From Rhodospirillales bacterium (lineage in GTDB: Bacteria > Pseudomonadota > Alphaproteobacteria > Micavibrionales > Micavibrionaceae): 64,000 nucleotides of DNA. Below are positions 27,113 through 34,579 of this stretch, one piece after another. The notes below the pieces were generated by a model. The model was not told where the DNA came from, did not search any database, and saw only the letters and a program-made list of their open reading frames with translations. The stretch spans positions 124,001 through 188,000 of the forward strand of contig CP060238.1 of NCBI GenBank assembly GCA_023898765.1, read 5' to 3'. Every line of letters starts with the position of its first letter. The stretch's first letter is position 1. A program made the translations under genes and the position numbers.

Positions 27113-27585
27113 TGTTAAGTCTCATCGTTGCAGCGGCGGAAAACAACGTCATTGGCAAAGACAATCAAATGCCGTGGCATATTTCCGAAGATTTCAAGCA
27201 TTTCAAAGAAGTGACAATGGGAAAGCCCTGCATCATGGGCCGTAAAACCTATGAGAGCATTCTGGCACAGCTTGGCAAAGCGCTGCCGGGGCGGACTTCC
27301 ATCGTGGTCAGCCGCTCCGGTTTCAAACATGAAGGCGCCCTCACCTGCGCCTCTCTGGAAGAGGCCGTTTCAAAAGCCGAAGACATATCCGAGGGGGAAA
27401 TAATGGTCGTTGGCGGGGCGCAGATATATGAACAGGCCCTCCCGCTGGCACAGAGGATTTACCTCACGCGCGTGCATCAATCACCCGAGGGCGATGCCTT
27501 TTTTCCCGCCCTTGGAACGGAATGGACCGAAACGGCCCGCGAAGATCATAAAGGGTTTAGTTTTGTAACGCTGGAGAAGACTTAA
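27109..27585 (+). CDS. folA: Dihydrofolate reductase
   Basis: 158 residues with typical DHFR landmarks: [19 protein letters not shown], then [24 protein letters not shown], and [20 protein letters not shown]. It reduces dihydrofolate with NADPH, directly completing the ThyA cycle. It is translationally coupled to thyA. Its last 29 bases overlap the end of the convergent mrp gene. Confidence 0.97.
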   Translation: MMLSLIVAAAENNVIGKDNQMPWHISEDFKHFKEVTMGKPCIMGRKTYESILAQLGKALPGRTSIVVSRSGFKHEGALTCASLEEAVSKAEDISEGEIMVVGGAQIYEQALPLAQRIYLTRVHQSPEGDAFFPALGTEWTETAREDHKGFSFVTLEKT

Positions 27586-28363
27586 GCCGGTCCGCGATCT
27601 CCTGAAAACGCTCTGCCTGCGCCGGTTCGCCCCTGTCCGATTTCTCCCTGATCCCGGCGCTTAAAGGAATCTCACCCAAAAACGGTACGTTTAGTTTCGA
27701 AGCCTCTTCCTGTGCGCCGCCATGGCCAAAGATATGCTCCTCATGCCCGCAATTTGAACAGATATGGGTGCTCATATTCTCTATGAGACCGAGGATCGGC
27801 ACGCCTGTTGTCCGGAACATTTCGACCGCCCGCCGCGCATCCGCCAGAGCCAGATCCTGCGGGGTCGAAACAATCACCGCGCCGTCCAGCCGCACTTTTT
27901 GCGCCAGCGTCAACTGGACATCGCCCGTACCGGGCGGCAAATCGATCACCAGAACGTCCAGCGGCTTGGCGTCCGTGCCCCATGCCACATCCTGCAACAT
28001 CTGGAAAAGCGCTTTGTGGATCATCGGGCCGCGCCAGATGAGCGCCTTGCCCTCTTCGACCAAAAAGCCGATCGACATTGCCTTCAGGCCGTGCGCTTCG
28101 AGCGGGATTAATTTCCCGTCTTTTTGCGAAGGCCCTTGTCCTGACAAGCCCGTGAGTTTCGGCACAGAGGGACCGTAGATATCGGCATCCAGCAACCCGG
28201 CCTTTTGACCGCTTTTGGCCAGCGCGCACGCCAGATTGAACGCCACGGTGGATTTTCCCACACCCCCTTTGCCGGAGCCGACCGCAATGATTTTCCGAAT
28301 GGGCAAATCCAGCTTCGGGTTTTGCGGTTTTTCCGGCGGCGGATTCCACTTTATGGAACTCAT
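27557..28363 (-). CDS. Iron-sulfur cluster carrier protein Mrp/ApbC (ParA-type ATPase)
   Basis: A 268-residue P-loop ATPase: deviant Walker A VGSGKGGVGKSTVAFNLA, LLDADIYGPSVPKL, DVLVIDLPPGTGDVQLTLAQ, and the cluster-ligand pair CSNC in STHICSNCGHEEHIFGHGG. It scaffolds and delivers Fe-S clusters in the cytosol. It lacks the N-terminal MIP18/DUF59 domain found in longer ApbC proteins. AAAGGAAAG precedes the start. It is divergent from hflK. Confidence 0.94.
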   Translation of the reverse strand: MSSIKWNPPPEKPQNPKLDLPIRKIIAVGSGKGGVGKSTVAFNLACALAKSGQKAGLLDADIYGPSVPKLTGLSGQGPSQKDGKLIPLEAHGLKAMSIGFLVEEGKALIWRGPMIHKALFQMLQDVAWGTDAKPLDVLVIDLPPGTGDVQLTLAQKVRLDGAVIVSTPQDLALADARRAVEMFRTTGVPILGLIENMSTHICSNCGHEEHIFGHGGAQEEASKLNVPFLGEIPLSAGIREKSDRGEPAQAERFQEIADRLKSSPALQN

Positions 28364-28458
28364 TTTTCTTTCCTTTTGGTATGGACTTCGATTTTAAAAC
28401 CGATATGGTGTGAACCATAAATCAAAAGCACGAAATTTAAAGAGCGAAAGTTTTAAAC

Positions 28459-29547
28459 ATGCCGGATGGAAATGGAAAAAACCCTTGGGGAAACGGTGGA
28501 AACGGCGGCGGTTACCGCGGCGGGGGGCAAGGACCGCAGCAACCGGATCTGGATGAAATGCTGCGCAAGGCGCAGGATGGATTCAAGGATGCTTTGCCCG
28601 GCAATATGGACAACAAAAAGATCTTTCTCATCGCGCTCATACTGGGACTGGCGCTTTGGCTCGCCAGCGGGTTTTATATCGTCAATCCGGGTGAAAATGC
28701 CGTGATCCAGCGCTTTGGCGCCTGGAACCGGACAAAATCGACAGAAGGGCTGGGCTATCACCTGCCAACCCCGCTGGAAAGCGCGACCAAGATTAATGTA
28801 ACGGAAATCCGGCGAATCAATATCGGGTTTGCGGAGGGGTACGCCCGCGGGACAAGGGGTCAGACGCAGGACGTGCCGGAAGAAAGCCTGATGCTGACCT
28901 CCGACCGGAATATCGTCGATCTGGACCTTGTCGTCCAGTGGGACATCCGCTCCGCCGAAGACTACCTGTTCAATATTCAGGATCAGGAAAATACCATCAA
29001 AAAAGTCGCGGAAAGCGCCATTCGGGAAGCCGTCGGCCAGACCCGCATGTTTTCGATCCTCACCAAAGGACGCGATCAGGTGGCGCAGCATACCCGTGAA
29101 ATCATCCAGAGAAATCTGGACGAGTACAAGTCCGGGGTCGACATCAAACAGGTTCTGATCCAGCAGGCGGAAGTCCATCCCGACGTGCAGGCAGCCTTCC
29201 AGGATGTCCAGTCCGCCAAGCAGGACGCGGAAGACACGCAAAACAAGGCACGCGCCTACCGCGAAGATATCCTGCCCAAGGCCCGCGGTTCCGCGATCCA
29301 GATAATCCAGAAAGCGGAAGGGTACAAACAGTCCGCCGTTGCCAAGGCGACAGGGGACGCCGAACGGTTTAACGCCGTCCACCAGGCTTATCTGGACGGA
29401 AAAGACGTGACCAAGGAGCGTATTTACATTGAAACGATGGAAGAAATTTTACAAAACGCCCGGAAAATTATTCTGGATTCCTCCGGCGATCAGGGGGTTG
29501 TGCCTTATCTGCCCCTGAGCGAACTTAAAAAGAAAGGCGAAAAATAA
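28459..29547 (+). CDS. hflK: FtsH protease regulator HflK
   Basis: A 362-residue SPFH/band-7 protein. It has a Gly/Asn-rich cytosolic N-terminus, one membrane helix at about residues 54-75 (FLIALILGLALWLASGFYI), VNPGENAVIQRFGAW, and a long C-terminal helix with the conserved AVAKATGDAERF segment. HflK and HflC form the large cage around FtsH in the inner membrane. hflC follows after 2 bases. Confidence 0.96.
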   Translation: MPDGNGKNPWGNGGNGGGYRGGGQGPQQPDLDEMLRKAQDGFKDALPGNMDNKKIFLIALILGLALWLASGFYIVNPGENAVIQRFGAWNRTKSTEGLGYHLPTPLESATKINVTEIRRINIGFAEGYARGTRGQTQDVPEESLMLTSDRNIVDLDLVVQWDIRSAEDYLFNIQDQENTIKKVAESAIREAVGQTRMFSILTKGRDQVAQHTREIIQRNLDEYKSGVDIKQVLIQQAEVHPDVQAAFQDVQSAKQDAEDTQNKARAYREDILPKARGSAIQIIQKAEGYKQSAVAKATGDAERFNAVHQAYLDGKDVTKERIYIETMEEILQNARKIILDSSGDQGVVPYLPLSELKKKGEK

Positions 29548-29549
29548 TC

Positions 29550-30551
29550 ATGGGCAATAACAAAATAACCATTCTTGTCATGGTGGCCGCTCTGGCTTTG
29601 ATTGTCGTCTCCCAGTCCCTGTTCTCCGTTGACCAGCGCGCGCAGGCCATCGTTTTGCAACTGGGACAGCCTATCGGGGAGCCGCGAGAACCGGGGCTTC
29701 ATTTTAAAATCCCGCTTGTTCAGGAGGTCCGCTATTTCGACCGGCGCATCCTGCCCGTCGACCCCACACCCAAGCAAATGGTGATTTCAAGTTCCTTGAT
29801 TGAAAAAAGGGATTCCGGCGCCCCTGAATCCGAAGTCCCTGAAAATGAAGCGGAAGCGGCATCAACGGAAACAGCACCAGAAGCGGCGTCAAAAGAAACG
29901 GCAACCTCCATCATCGAAGATGTCAGCGGGGAACCCATTATTGTCGACACGTTTGCCCGTTACAAAATTATCGACCCGCTCCAGTTTTTGAAAACATTAA
30001 GCAGTATCGACCGCGCCAACGCCCGTCTGGAAAATATTCTGGAAGACGCCACGCGGACCGTTATGGGGGTCACGACCCTGCGCGAGCTCTTATCGTCGAA
30101 GCGTCAAAACGTGATGGAATCCATTCGCGCCCGTGTGAACCGCAAGATCAAACAGGACAAACTGGGAATTGAAATTGTGGACGTGCGCATTGTGCGTGCG
30201 GACTTAACGCACGATCTGCGGGATTCTACCGTGCGCCGGATGATTTCCGAACTCAAGGAGCGCGCCACGGAAACCCGCTCCAAAGGGGAAGAGCGGGGCC
30301 TTGAAATCCGCTCCACGGCGGACAAGGAACGTGTCGTCATCCTTGCGAATTCTGCGCGGGACGCCCAGATCATTCGCGGGGAAGGCGATAAGGAATCCAT
30401 CAGGATTTACGCCGATGCCTTCAACAAGGATAAAGAATTTTACGGTTTTATCCGTTCTATGGAAGCTTATAAAAAGACGCTGGCCGATCCGGACACGCAG
30501 CTTGTCCTCTCGCCGGACAGCGAATTTTTCAAATATTTCGGCGCAAAGTAG
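29550..30551 (+). CDS. hflC: FtsH protease regulator HflC, with acidic insertion
   Basis: A 333-residue partner of HflK: N-terminal membrane helix, SVDQRAQAIVLQLGQPI, REPGLHFKIPL, VDTFARYKI and GIEIVDVRIVRADL. It is longer than the usual 290-300 residues because of a low-complexity Glu/Ala/Thr-rich insert at about residues 88-128 (NEAEAASTETAPEAASKETA), placed where the SPFH domain normally runs straight from the DPT strand to the VDTFARY strand. Operon hflK-hflC-DUF2065. Confidence 0.95.
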   Translation: MGNNKITILVMVAALALIVVSQSLFSVDQRAQAIVLQLGQPIGEPREPGLHFKIPLVQEVRYFDRRILPVDPTPKQMVISSSLIEKRDSGAPESEVPENEAEAASTETAPEAASKETATSIIEDVSGEPIIVDTFARYKIIDPLQFLKTLSSIDRANARLENILEDATRTVMGVTTLRELLSSKRQNVMESIRARVNRKIKQDKLGIEIVDVRIVRADLTHDLRDSTVRRMISELKERATETRSKGEERGLEIRSTADKERVVILANSARDAQIIRGEGDKESIRIYADAFNKDKEFYGFIRSMEAYKKTLADPDTQLVLSPDSEFFKYFGAK

Positions 30552-30556
30552 GAAAC

Positions 30557-30766
30557 ATGGGCAGCCTGAGCGAGCATCTCCTCCTTGCCTTTGCCCTGAT
30601 TTTTGTCATTGAGGGCCTCATTTATGCCCTTTTTCCGGACTTTATTCGGAAAATGATGGCTATTGCCCTGATGTCCGATATCGCGAATCTGCGGCTTTAC
30701 GGACTGGGCATGGCCGGATTTGGTGTTTGCCTCCTCTGGCTCTTCAAATCGGTTTTGTTGACCTGA
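30557..30766 (+). CDS. DUF2065 family small membrane protein
   Basis: 69 residues with two hydrophobic segments (HLLLAFALIFVIEGLIYALFP and RLYGLGMAGFGVCLLWLF), the standard DUF2065/YjeT-like layout. It lies 5 bases after hflC; this position between hflC and degP is conserved in alphaproteobacteria. Function unknown. Confidence 0.9.
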   Translation: MGSLSEHLLLAFALIFVIEGLIYALFPDFIRKMMAIALMSDIANLRLYGLGMAGFGVCLLWLFKSVLLT

Positions 30767-30784
30767 GCCGACTAACACCATAGA

Positions 30785-30814
30785 TTAACGCTGGTTCTTA
30801 AAATGCATTACAAT
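30785..30814 (+). promoter_or_regulatory. Candidate promoter for the degP-like gene
   Basis: TTAACG (30785-30790), an 18-bp spacer and TACAAT (30809-30814), 22 bases before the start codon. Confidence 0.42.
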
Positions 30815-30836
30815 TAAGATCATTAAGGAAAAATTC

Positions 30837-32297
30837 ATGCGCATCCTTCTTTCAATTTTCACAGTTATGGCCTTGTTTTCGATTGCGCCCGGCAGCGCGC
30901 TGGCACGTGAAGCCGTTCCTCTTGGCGCCCCGGAGAGTTTTGCCGATCTGGCCGAAAAGCTTTTGCCCGCCGTCGTCAATATTTCCTCGACCCAAAAAGC
31001 GGCTGAAGTGCCGGAAGGGTTTCCCGAAATGCCCGAATTCCCCCCGGGGTCCCCTTTTGAGGATTTCTTTGAAGAATTTATGAACCGTCATGGAAACGAA
31101 CAACCGGCACTGCCGGCTGCCTCTTTGGGGTCCGGTTTCATTATTGATGCCGAAAAAGGTTATGTCGTCACAAATAACCACGTTATCCGCGACGCCGAGG
31201 AAGTCCACGTTATCCTGCAAGACGATTCCAAGATCAAAGCTGAGATTGTCGGACGGGACGAAAAAACGGATCTCGCCGTTCTCAAAATCGAAACCAAAAA
31301 GAAACTGACACAGGTTGATTTCGGAGACAGCGATGCCTTGCGCGTCGGAGACTGGATTGTCGCGATTGGGAATCCTTTCGGGCTTGGCGGCACAGTGACG
31401 GCCGGTATCATTTCCGCCCGCCAGCGGGATATCAATTCCGGCCCCTATGATGATTTCCTTCAAACGGACGCCTCTATCAACCGCGGGAATTCCGGCGGAC
31501 CTATGTTTGATCTCTCCGGAAAGGTTATTGGCGTTAACACCGCGATTTTTTCTCCCTCCGGCGGCAGCGTTGGAATCGGCTTTGCCATTCCTTCCGCCAT
31601 GGTGAAACCGGTTATTTCCCAGCTTATCGAATACGGGAAAACGCGCCGGGGATGGCTGGGCGTGCGTATCCAGACCGTTACGGATGAAATCGCGGAAAGC
31701 CTGGGACTTACAAAAGCGCACGGCGCGCTGGTCGCAAGCGTGACTCCCGGCGGACCTGCCGAAAAAGCGAAACTCAAGGCCGGAGATATCATTACGGAGT
31801 TTGACGGAAAAGATGTTGAAGACATGCGCTCTTTGCCCCGTATTGTCGCCGAAACGCCGATTGATAAAAAAACGGAGCTGAAATACTGGCGCGACGGCAA
31901 GGAACATAAAGCCAAGGTCGTGATCGGCGAACTGGAAAAAGCCGAAGAAAACGGCCTTCTGGAAACGGCGCAGGAAACAAAAGACATTAAAGGCGTCGAT
32001 ATAGACTCTGTGGGGATAACGCTCAGCGCCCTGACGGATAAAAACCGTGAGGCCTTTAACGTGCCCGACGATGTCGAAGGCGTAGCGATTGTCAAAGTCG
32101 ATCCCAAAGGCGAAGCCGCTGAAAAGGGGCTGGGCGCAGGCAGCATTATCGTCGAAATTAATCAGCAGGCGGTCACCACGCCGCAGGAAGCCGAAGATAT
32201 CATCGCAAAAGCCGTCAAGTCCAAGCGCTCTTCCGTTCTTCTTTTGGTCAGCAATGAGGGAGAAGTCCGCTTTGTGGCGTTGAAATTAAAGGAGTAA
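30837..32297 (+). CDS. Periplasmic serine endoprotease DegP/Do-like
   Basis: 486 residues. A signal peptide (LLSIFTVMALFSIAPGSALA) is followed by a trypsin-like domain with triad His about 115 (VTNNHVI), Asp about 145 (EKTDLAVLKI) and Ser about 219 (INRGNSGGPMFD), and two PDZ domains (RRGWLGVRIQTV; the second from about residue 380, EGVAIVKVDPKGEAAEKGL). It degrades and chaperones misfolded envelope proteins. The hflKC-DUF2065-degP order groups membrane and envelope quality control in one locus. Confidence 0.96.
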   Translation: MRILLSIFTVMALFSIAPGSALAREAVPLGAPESFADLAEKLLPAVVNISSTQKAAEVPEGFPEMPEFPPGSPFEDFFEEFMNRHGNEQPALPAASLGSGFIIDAEKGYVVTNNHVIRDAEEVHVILQDDSKIKAEIVGRDEKTDLAVLKIETKKKLTQVDFGDSDALRVGDWIVAIGNPFGLGGTVTAGIISARQRDINSGPYDDFLQTDASINRGNSGGPMFDLSGKVIGVNTAIFSPSGGSVGIGFAIPSAMVKPVISQLIEYGKTRRGWLGVRIQTVTDEIAESLGLTKAHGALVASVTPGGPAEKAKLKAGDIITEFDGKDVEDMRSLPRIVAETPIDKKTELKYWRDGKEHKAKVVIGELEKAEENGLLETAQETKDIKGVDIDSVGITLSALTDKNREAFNVPDDVEGVAIVKVDPKGEAAEKGLGAGSIIVEINQQAVTTPQEAEDIIAKAVKSKRSSVLLLVSNEGEVRFVALKLKE

Positions 32298-32298
32298 A

Positions 32299-32850
32299 AT
32301 GCAGGCGATTATTTTTCACGGGACCAAGGGATCACCGGAAATAAACTGGTTTCCGTGGCTTAAAGACAAGCTTGACGCGGAAGGATGGGAAGCATGGATT
32401 CCAGCCATGCCCACACCGGAAAATCAGTCGCCGGACAGCTGGCTGGCAGCCCTGAAAGAGCAGGTTACGGATTATTCGCAGCCGCAGGCCCTGATCGGCC
32501 ACAGCCTCGGGGCGACCTTTGTGCTGCACCTGCTTGAAAGCGGCATCTGCAAAACAGATAAAACCGTTCTGGTCAGCCCCGTTCTGGATAAAATCGGAAA
32601 GCCCGAATACGACACGCTGAACGCGCCCTTTATCAAGAAATCCTTCTACTGGGAAACGATCGGCCAAAATGCCGGCGACGTTTTTATCCTGCATGGCGAC
32701 GACGACCCTTATGTGCCGCCGGAACAGGCCAGACAACTCGGGCAACACCTCCATACAACACCCCGCCTGATTCAAGGCGGCGGGCACCTGAACGCCGAAA
32801 GCGGCTACACGGAGCTGCCGCTCCTCCTCGATATTCTAGATGCCGTCTAA
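32299..32850 (+). CDS. RBBP9/YdeN-type alpha/beta hydrolase
   Basis: A 183-residue small serine hydrolase: IIFHGTKGSPEINWFPWLK, nucleophile elbow LIGHSLGATFVLHLL (Ser about 76), acid in LHGDDDPYVPPEQA, and His in IQGGGHLNAESGY. It matches the RBBP9/DUF1234 fold; the physiological substrate is unknown. It lies 1 base after degP and overlaps miaA by 11 bases, so it is translated within the same operon. Confidence 0.9.
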   Translation: MQAIIFHGTKGSPEINWFPWLKDKLDAEGWEAWIPAMPTPENQSPDSWLAALKEQVTDYSQPQALIGHSLGATFVLHLLESGICKTDKTVLVSPVLDKIGKPEYDTLNAPFIKKSFYWETIGQNAGDVFILHGDDDPYVPPEQARQLGQHLHTTPRLIQGGGHLNAESGYTELPLLLDILDAV

Positions 32851-33727
32851 GAAAACCGTCCATATTATCGGCGGTCCTACGGCAAGCGGGAAATCGGCGC
32901 TGGCATTAAAGCTTGCGGCGGAACGAAACGGCGTCATCCTGAACGCGGATTCCATGCAGGTCTATGATGCCCTGCCCATCCTTACGGCCCAGCCTTCGGA
33001 GGAAGATAAGGAACAGGCGCCGCACGATCTTTATGGCGCGCTTCATCCCAACGAATCCTGCAGCGCCGGAAACTGGCGGGAAATGGTTATCTCGCGGATT
33101 GCACAAATTCTGGAAGAAGGCCACACCCCTATTGTCGTTGGGGGATCGGGGCTCTATCTCAAAGCCTTAACCGAAGGACTCTCTCCCATCCCCGATATTC
33201 CCGAAGATATCCGCCGGGCCGCTGCCGCGCGGCAAAAGGAAATGGGCAACCCGGCCTTTCATGCGGCACTTGAAAAACGCGATCCGGTGATGGCTAGGCG
33301 CTTTCACCCTTATCACACCGCGCGTCTGGTGCGGGCGTGGGAAGTGCTGGAAGCTACGGGAAAAACGCTGGCCGAGTGGCAAAAACATCCCCGCCTGCGC
33401 CCGCCGGACGCATGGAAATTCGAGATCACGCTGGTCCTGCCGGAACGGGACACGTTGCGGGAGCGTTGCGACCAGCGTTTTCTCCGGATGCTGGAAAACG
33501 GCGCTGCGGAAGAAGCCGAAGCCTTCATGGAACGCCTGGACAAAGGGGAGGTCCATGAAAGCGCGCCGATCGTAAAAGCCTTGGGATTCCGTGCCTTACG
33601 GGACTGGATTTCCGGACAAACGTCCAAAGAAGAGGCTATAGAAAAGGCCAGCGCCCAAACCCGCCAATACGCCAAGCGCCAGGTCACATGGTTTCGCAAT
33701 CAGGTGGATCCGGACAAGATCGTGTAA
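32840..33727 (+). CDS. miaA: tRNA dimethylallyltransferase
   Basis: A 295-residue enzyme adding the dimethylallyl group to A37 of tRNAs reading UNN codons. Walker A GPTASGKSALALKLA at residues 10-24, ILNADSMQVYDALPILTAQP, VVGGSGLYLKAL, and the C-terminal TRQYAKRQVTWFRN. It overlaps the upstream hydrolase gene by 11 bases. Confidence 0.97.
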   Translation: MPSKKTVHIIGGPTASGKSALALKLAAERNGVILNADSMQVYDALPILTAQPSEEDKEQAPHDLYGALHPNESCSAGNWREMVISRIAQILEEGHTPIVVGGSGLYLKALTEGLSPIPDIPEDIRRAAAARQKEMGNPAFHAALEKRDPVMARRFHPYHTARLVRAWEVLEATGKTLAEWQKHPRLRPPDAWKFEITLVLPERDTLRERCDQRFLRMLENGAAEEAEAFMERLDKGEVHESAPIVKALGFRALRDWISGQTSKEEAIEKASAQTRQYAKRQVTWFRNQVDPDKIV

Positions 33728-33752
33728 AAAAACACTCTTCGCTATAAAATTA

Positions 33753-33781
33753 TTGACATAATATAAAAAATCTTTTACTTT
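33753..33781 (+). promoter_or_regulatory. Predicted promoter of the 33811 gene
   Basis: A perfect -35 TTGACA (33753-33758), a 17-bp spacer and TACTTT (33776-33781), 30 bases before the start. Confidence 0.55.
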
Positions 33782-33810
33782 CTGCTCATTGCCAGATTGG
33801 GAGAAAGAAA

Positions 33811-34353
33811 ATGCCGCGACTTTCAGCAAAAGAAATCACAGCCATTATCTGTCGGGACGAAGACCGGGTTATCCCGAAGGAAAACCGTGTTGAAAGCAAG
33901 AGTCTCACGGCCGCTTTTAACGAATTGAGTGCGTTGGGATTCGAGGAATCTTTAATTAGCGAGTTCAGAGACACTCTAAACTTTCTGGCCCGGCCAGACA
34001 CTCTCTCCCTCTACACAGACGCGCTAGAAGAAGGAACTGTAAACTCTGAAGAAGAAGGGGTTAACATCCCTCAAAACCTGAAACTATCAGATACATTTTT
34101 CCTCGGGGCTCAACACGACAACAAGAATATTGACGCTGATTCACAGGTTGGAACTCTGATACGAACAGCCTTTCAGACCACTCTCCTGGAGGAAGAAGAA
34201 GAGAGGTATAAGGCAGCATATAGCAACTGCAAGAATAGGCACGCGCGCAATAAAAATATACTTTCATACGGGGATGAATGCCATGAACATGCAGAAAAAC
34301 GAAGACACATGGGCCCAGACATACCTGCCGAAAAACTATTGCTTCGCCGATAA
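33811..34353 (+). CDS. Hypothetical protein, 180 aa
   Basis: Not recognised. A soluble, charged 180-residue protein: helical N-terminal half (SLTAAFNELSALGFEESLI), a Glu-rich patch (LLEEEEERY, about residue 128), and a Cys/His-containing basic C-terminal third (CKNRHARNK; DECHEHAEKRRHMG). GGGAG lies 7 bases before the start, and a TTGACA promoter precedes it. Base composition is somewhat more AT-rich than its neighbours. It may read into the ilv leader region, since no terminator is seen after it. Confidence 0.68.
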   Translation: MPRLSAKEITAIICRDEDRVIPKENRVESKSLTAAFNELSALGFEESLISEFRDTLNFLARPDTLSLYTDALEEGTVNSEEEGVNIPQNLKLSDTFFLGAQHDNKNIDADSQVGTLIRTAFQTTLLEEEEERYKAAYSNCKNRHARNKNILSYGDECHEHAEKRRHMGPDIPAEKLLLRR

Positions 34354-34358
34354 AAAGA

Positions 34359-34387
34359 TTGCCAATAGGCGAAAAGTCCTTTAACTG
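34359..34387 (+). promoter_or_regulatory. Candidate ilv operon promoter
   Basis: TTGCCA (34359-34364), a 17-bp spacer and TAACTG (34382-34387). A start site 7-8 bases on would place the leader-peptide ATG (34396) at or within two bases of the 5' end, i.e. a leaderless message. Confidence 0.45.
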
Positions 34388-34395
34388 TGGTCCCC

Positions 34396-34464
34396 ATGAA
34401 CAAAATGACCGATAACCTTGTCGTCGTGCGTGTGGTGCTCCCCGAGGGGGTGCTGCCGGTCTGA
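34396..34464 (+). CDS. ilv operon leader peptide (22 aa)
   Basis: A 22-codon frame reading MNKMTDNL then VVVRVVLPEGVLPV and TGA. Seven Val and three Leu codons, with the VVVRVV run closely resembling the enterobacterial ilvB leader. It is followed 32 bases later by a terminator hairpin at 34497 and then by ilvB. Ribosome stalling at Val/Leu codons when charged tRNA is scarce would favour an alternative fold over the terminator. The peptide itself probably has no other function. Confidence 0.85.
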   Translation: MNKMTDNLVVVRVVLPEGVLPV

Positions 34465-34496
34465 CGTGGTTAAATTAAGTCAGGAAAAGGTAAGTG

Positions 34497-34525
34497 CCCC
34501 GGATGAAAATTCGGGGTTTTTTATT
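34497..34525 (+). terminator. ilv attenuator terminator
   Basis: Stem CCCCGGA/TTCGGGG (one G-U) with a 6-base loop TGAAAA at 34497-34516, followed by TTTTTTATT. It lies 55 bases before ilvB and 32 bases after the leader stop. The 5' arm CCCC could instead pair with the GGGGG at 34446-34450 inside the leader frame, a possible antiterminator. Confidence 0.85.
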
Positions 34526-34579
34526 GCAAAAAATCAGGAAATCGACATAACAAAGGGACCAAAGAAAAAGGGAAAGACA

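Noticed and set aside
28404..28419. TATGGT-GTGA-ACCATA inverted repeat between mrp and hflK
   Set aside because: Only 6 bp per arm, a single copy, and no promoter it clearly overlaps; could be chance.
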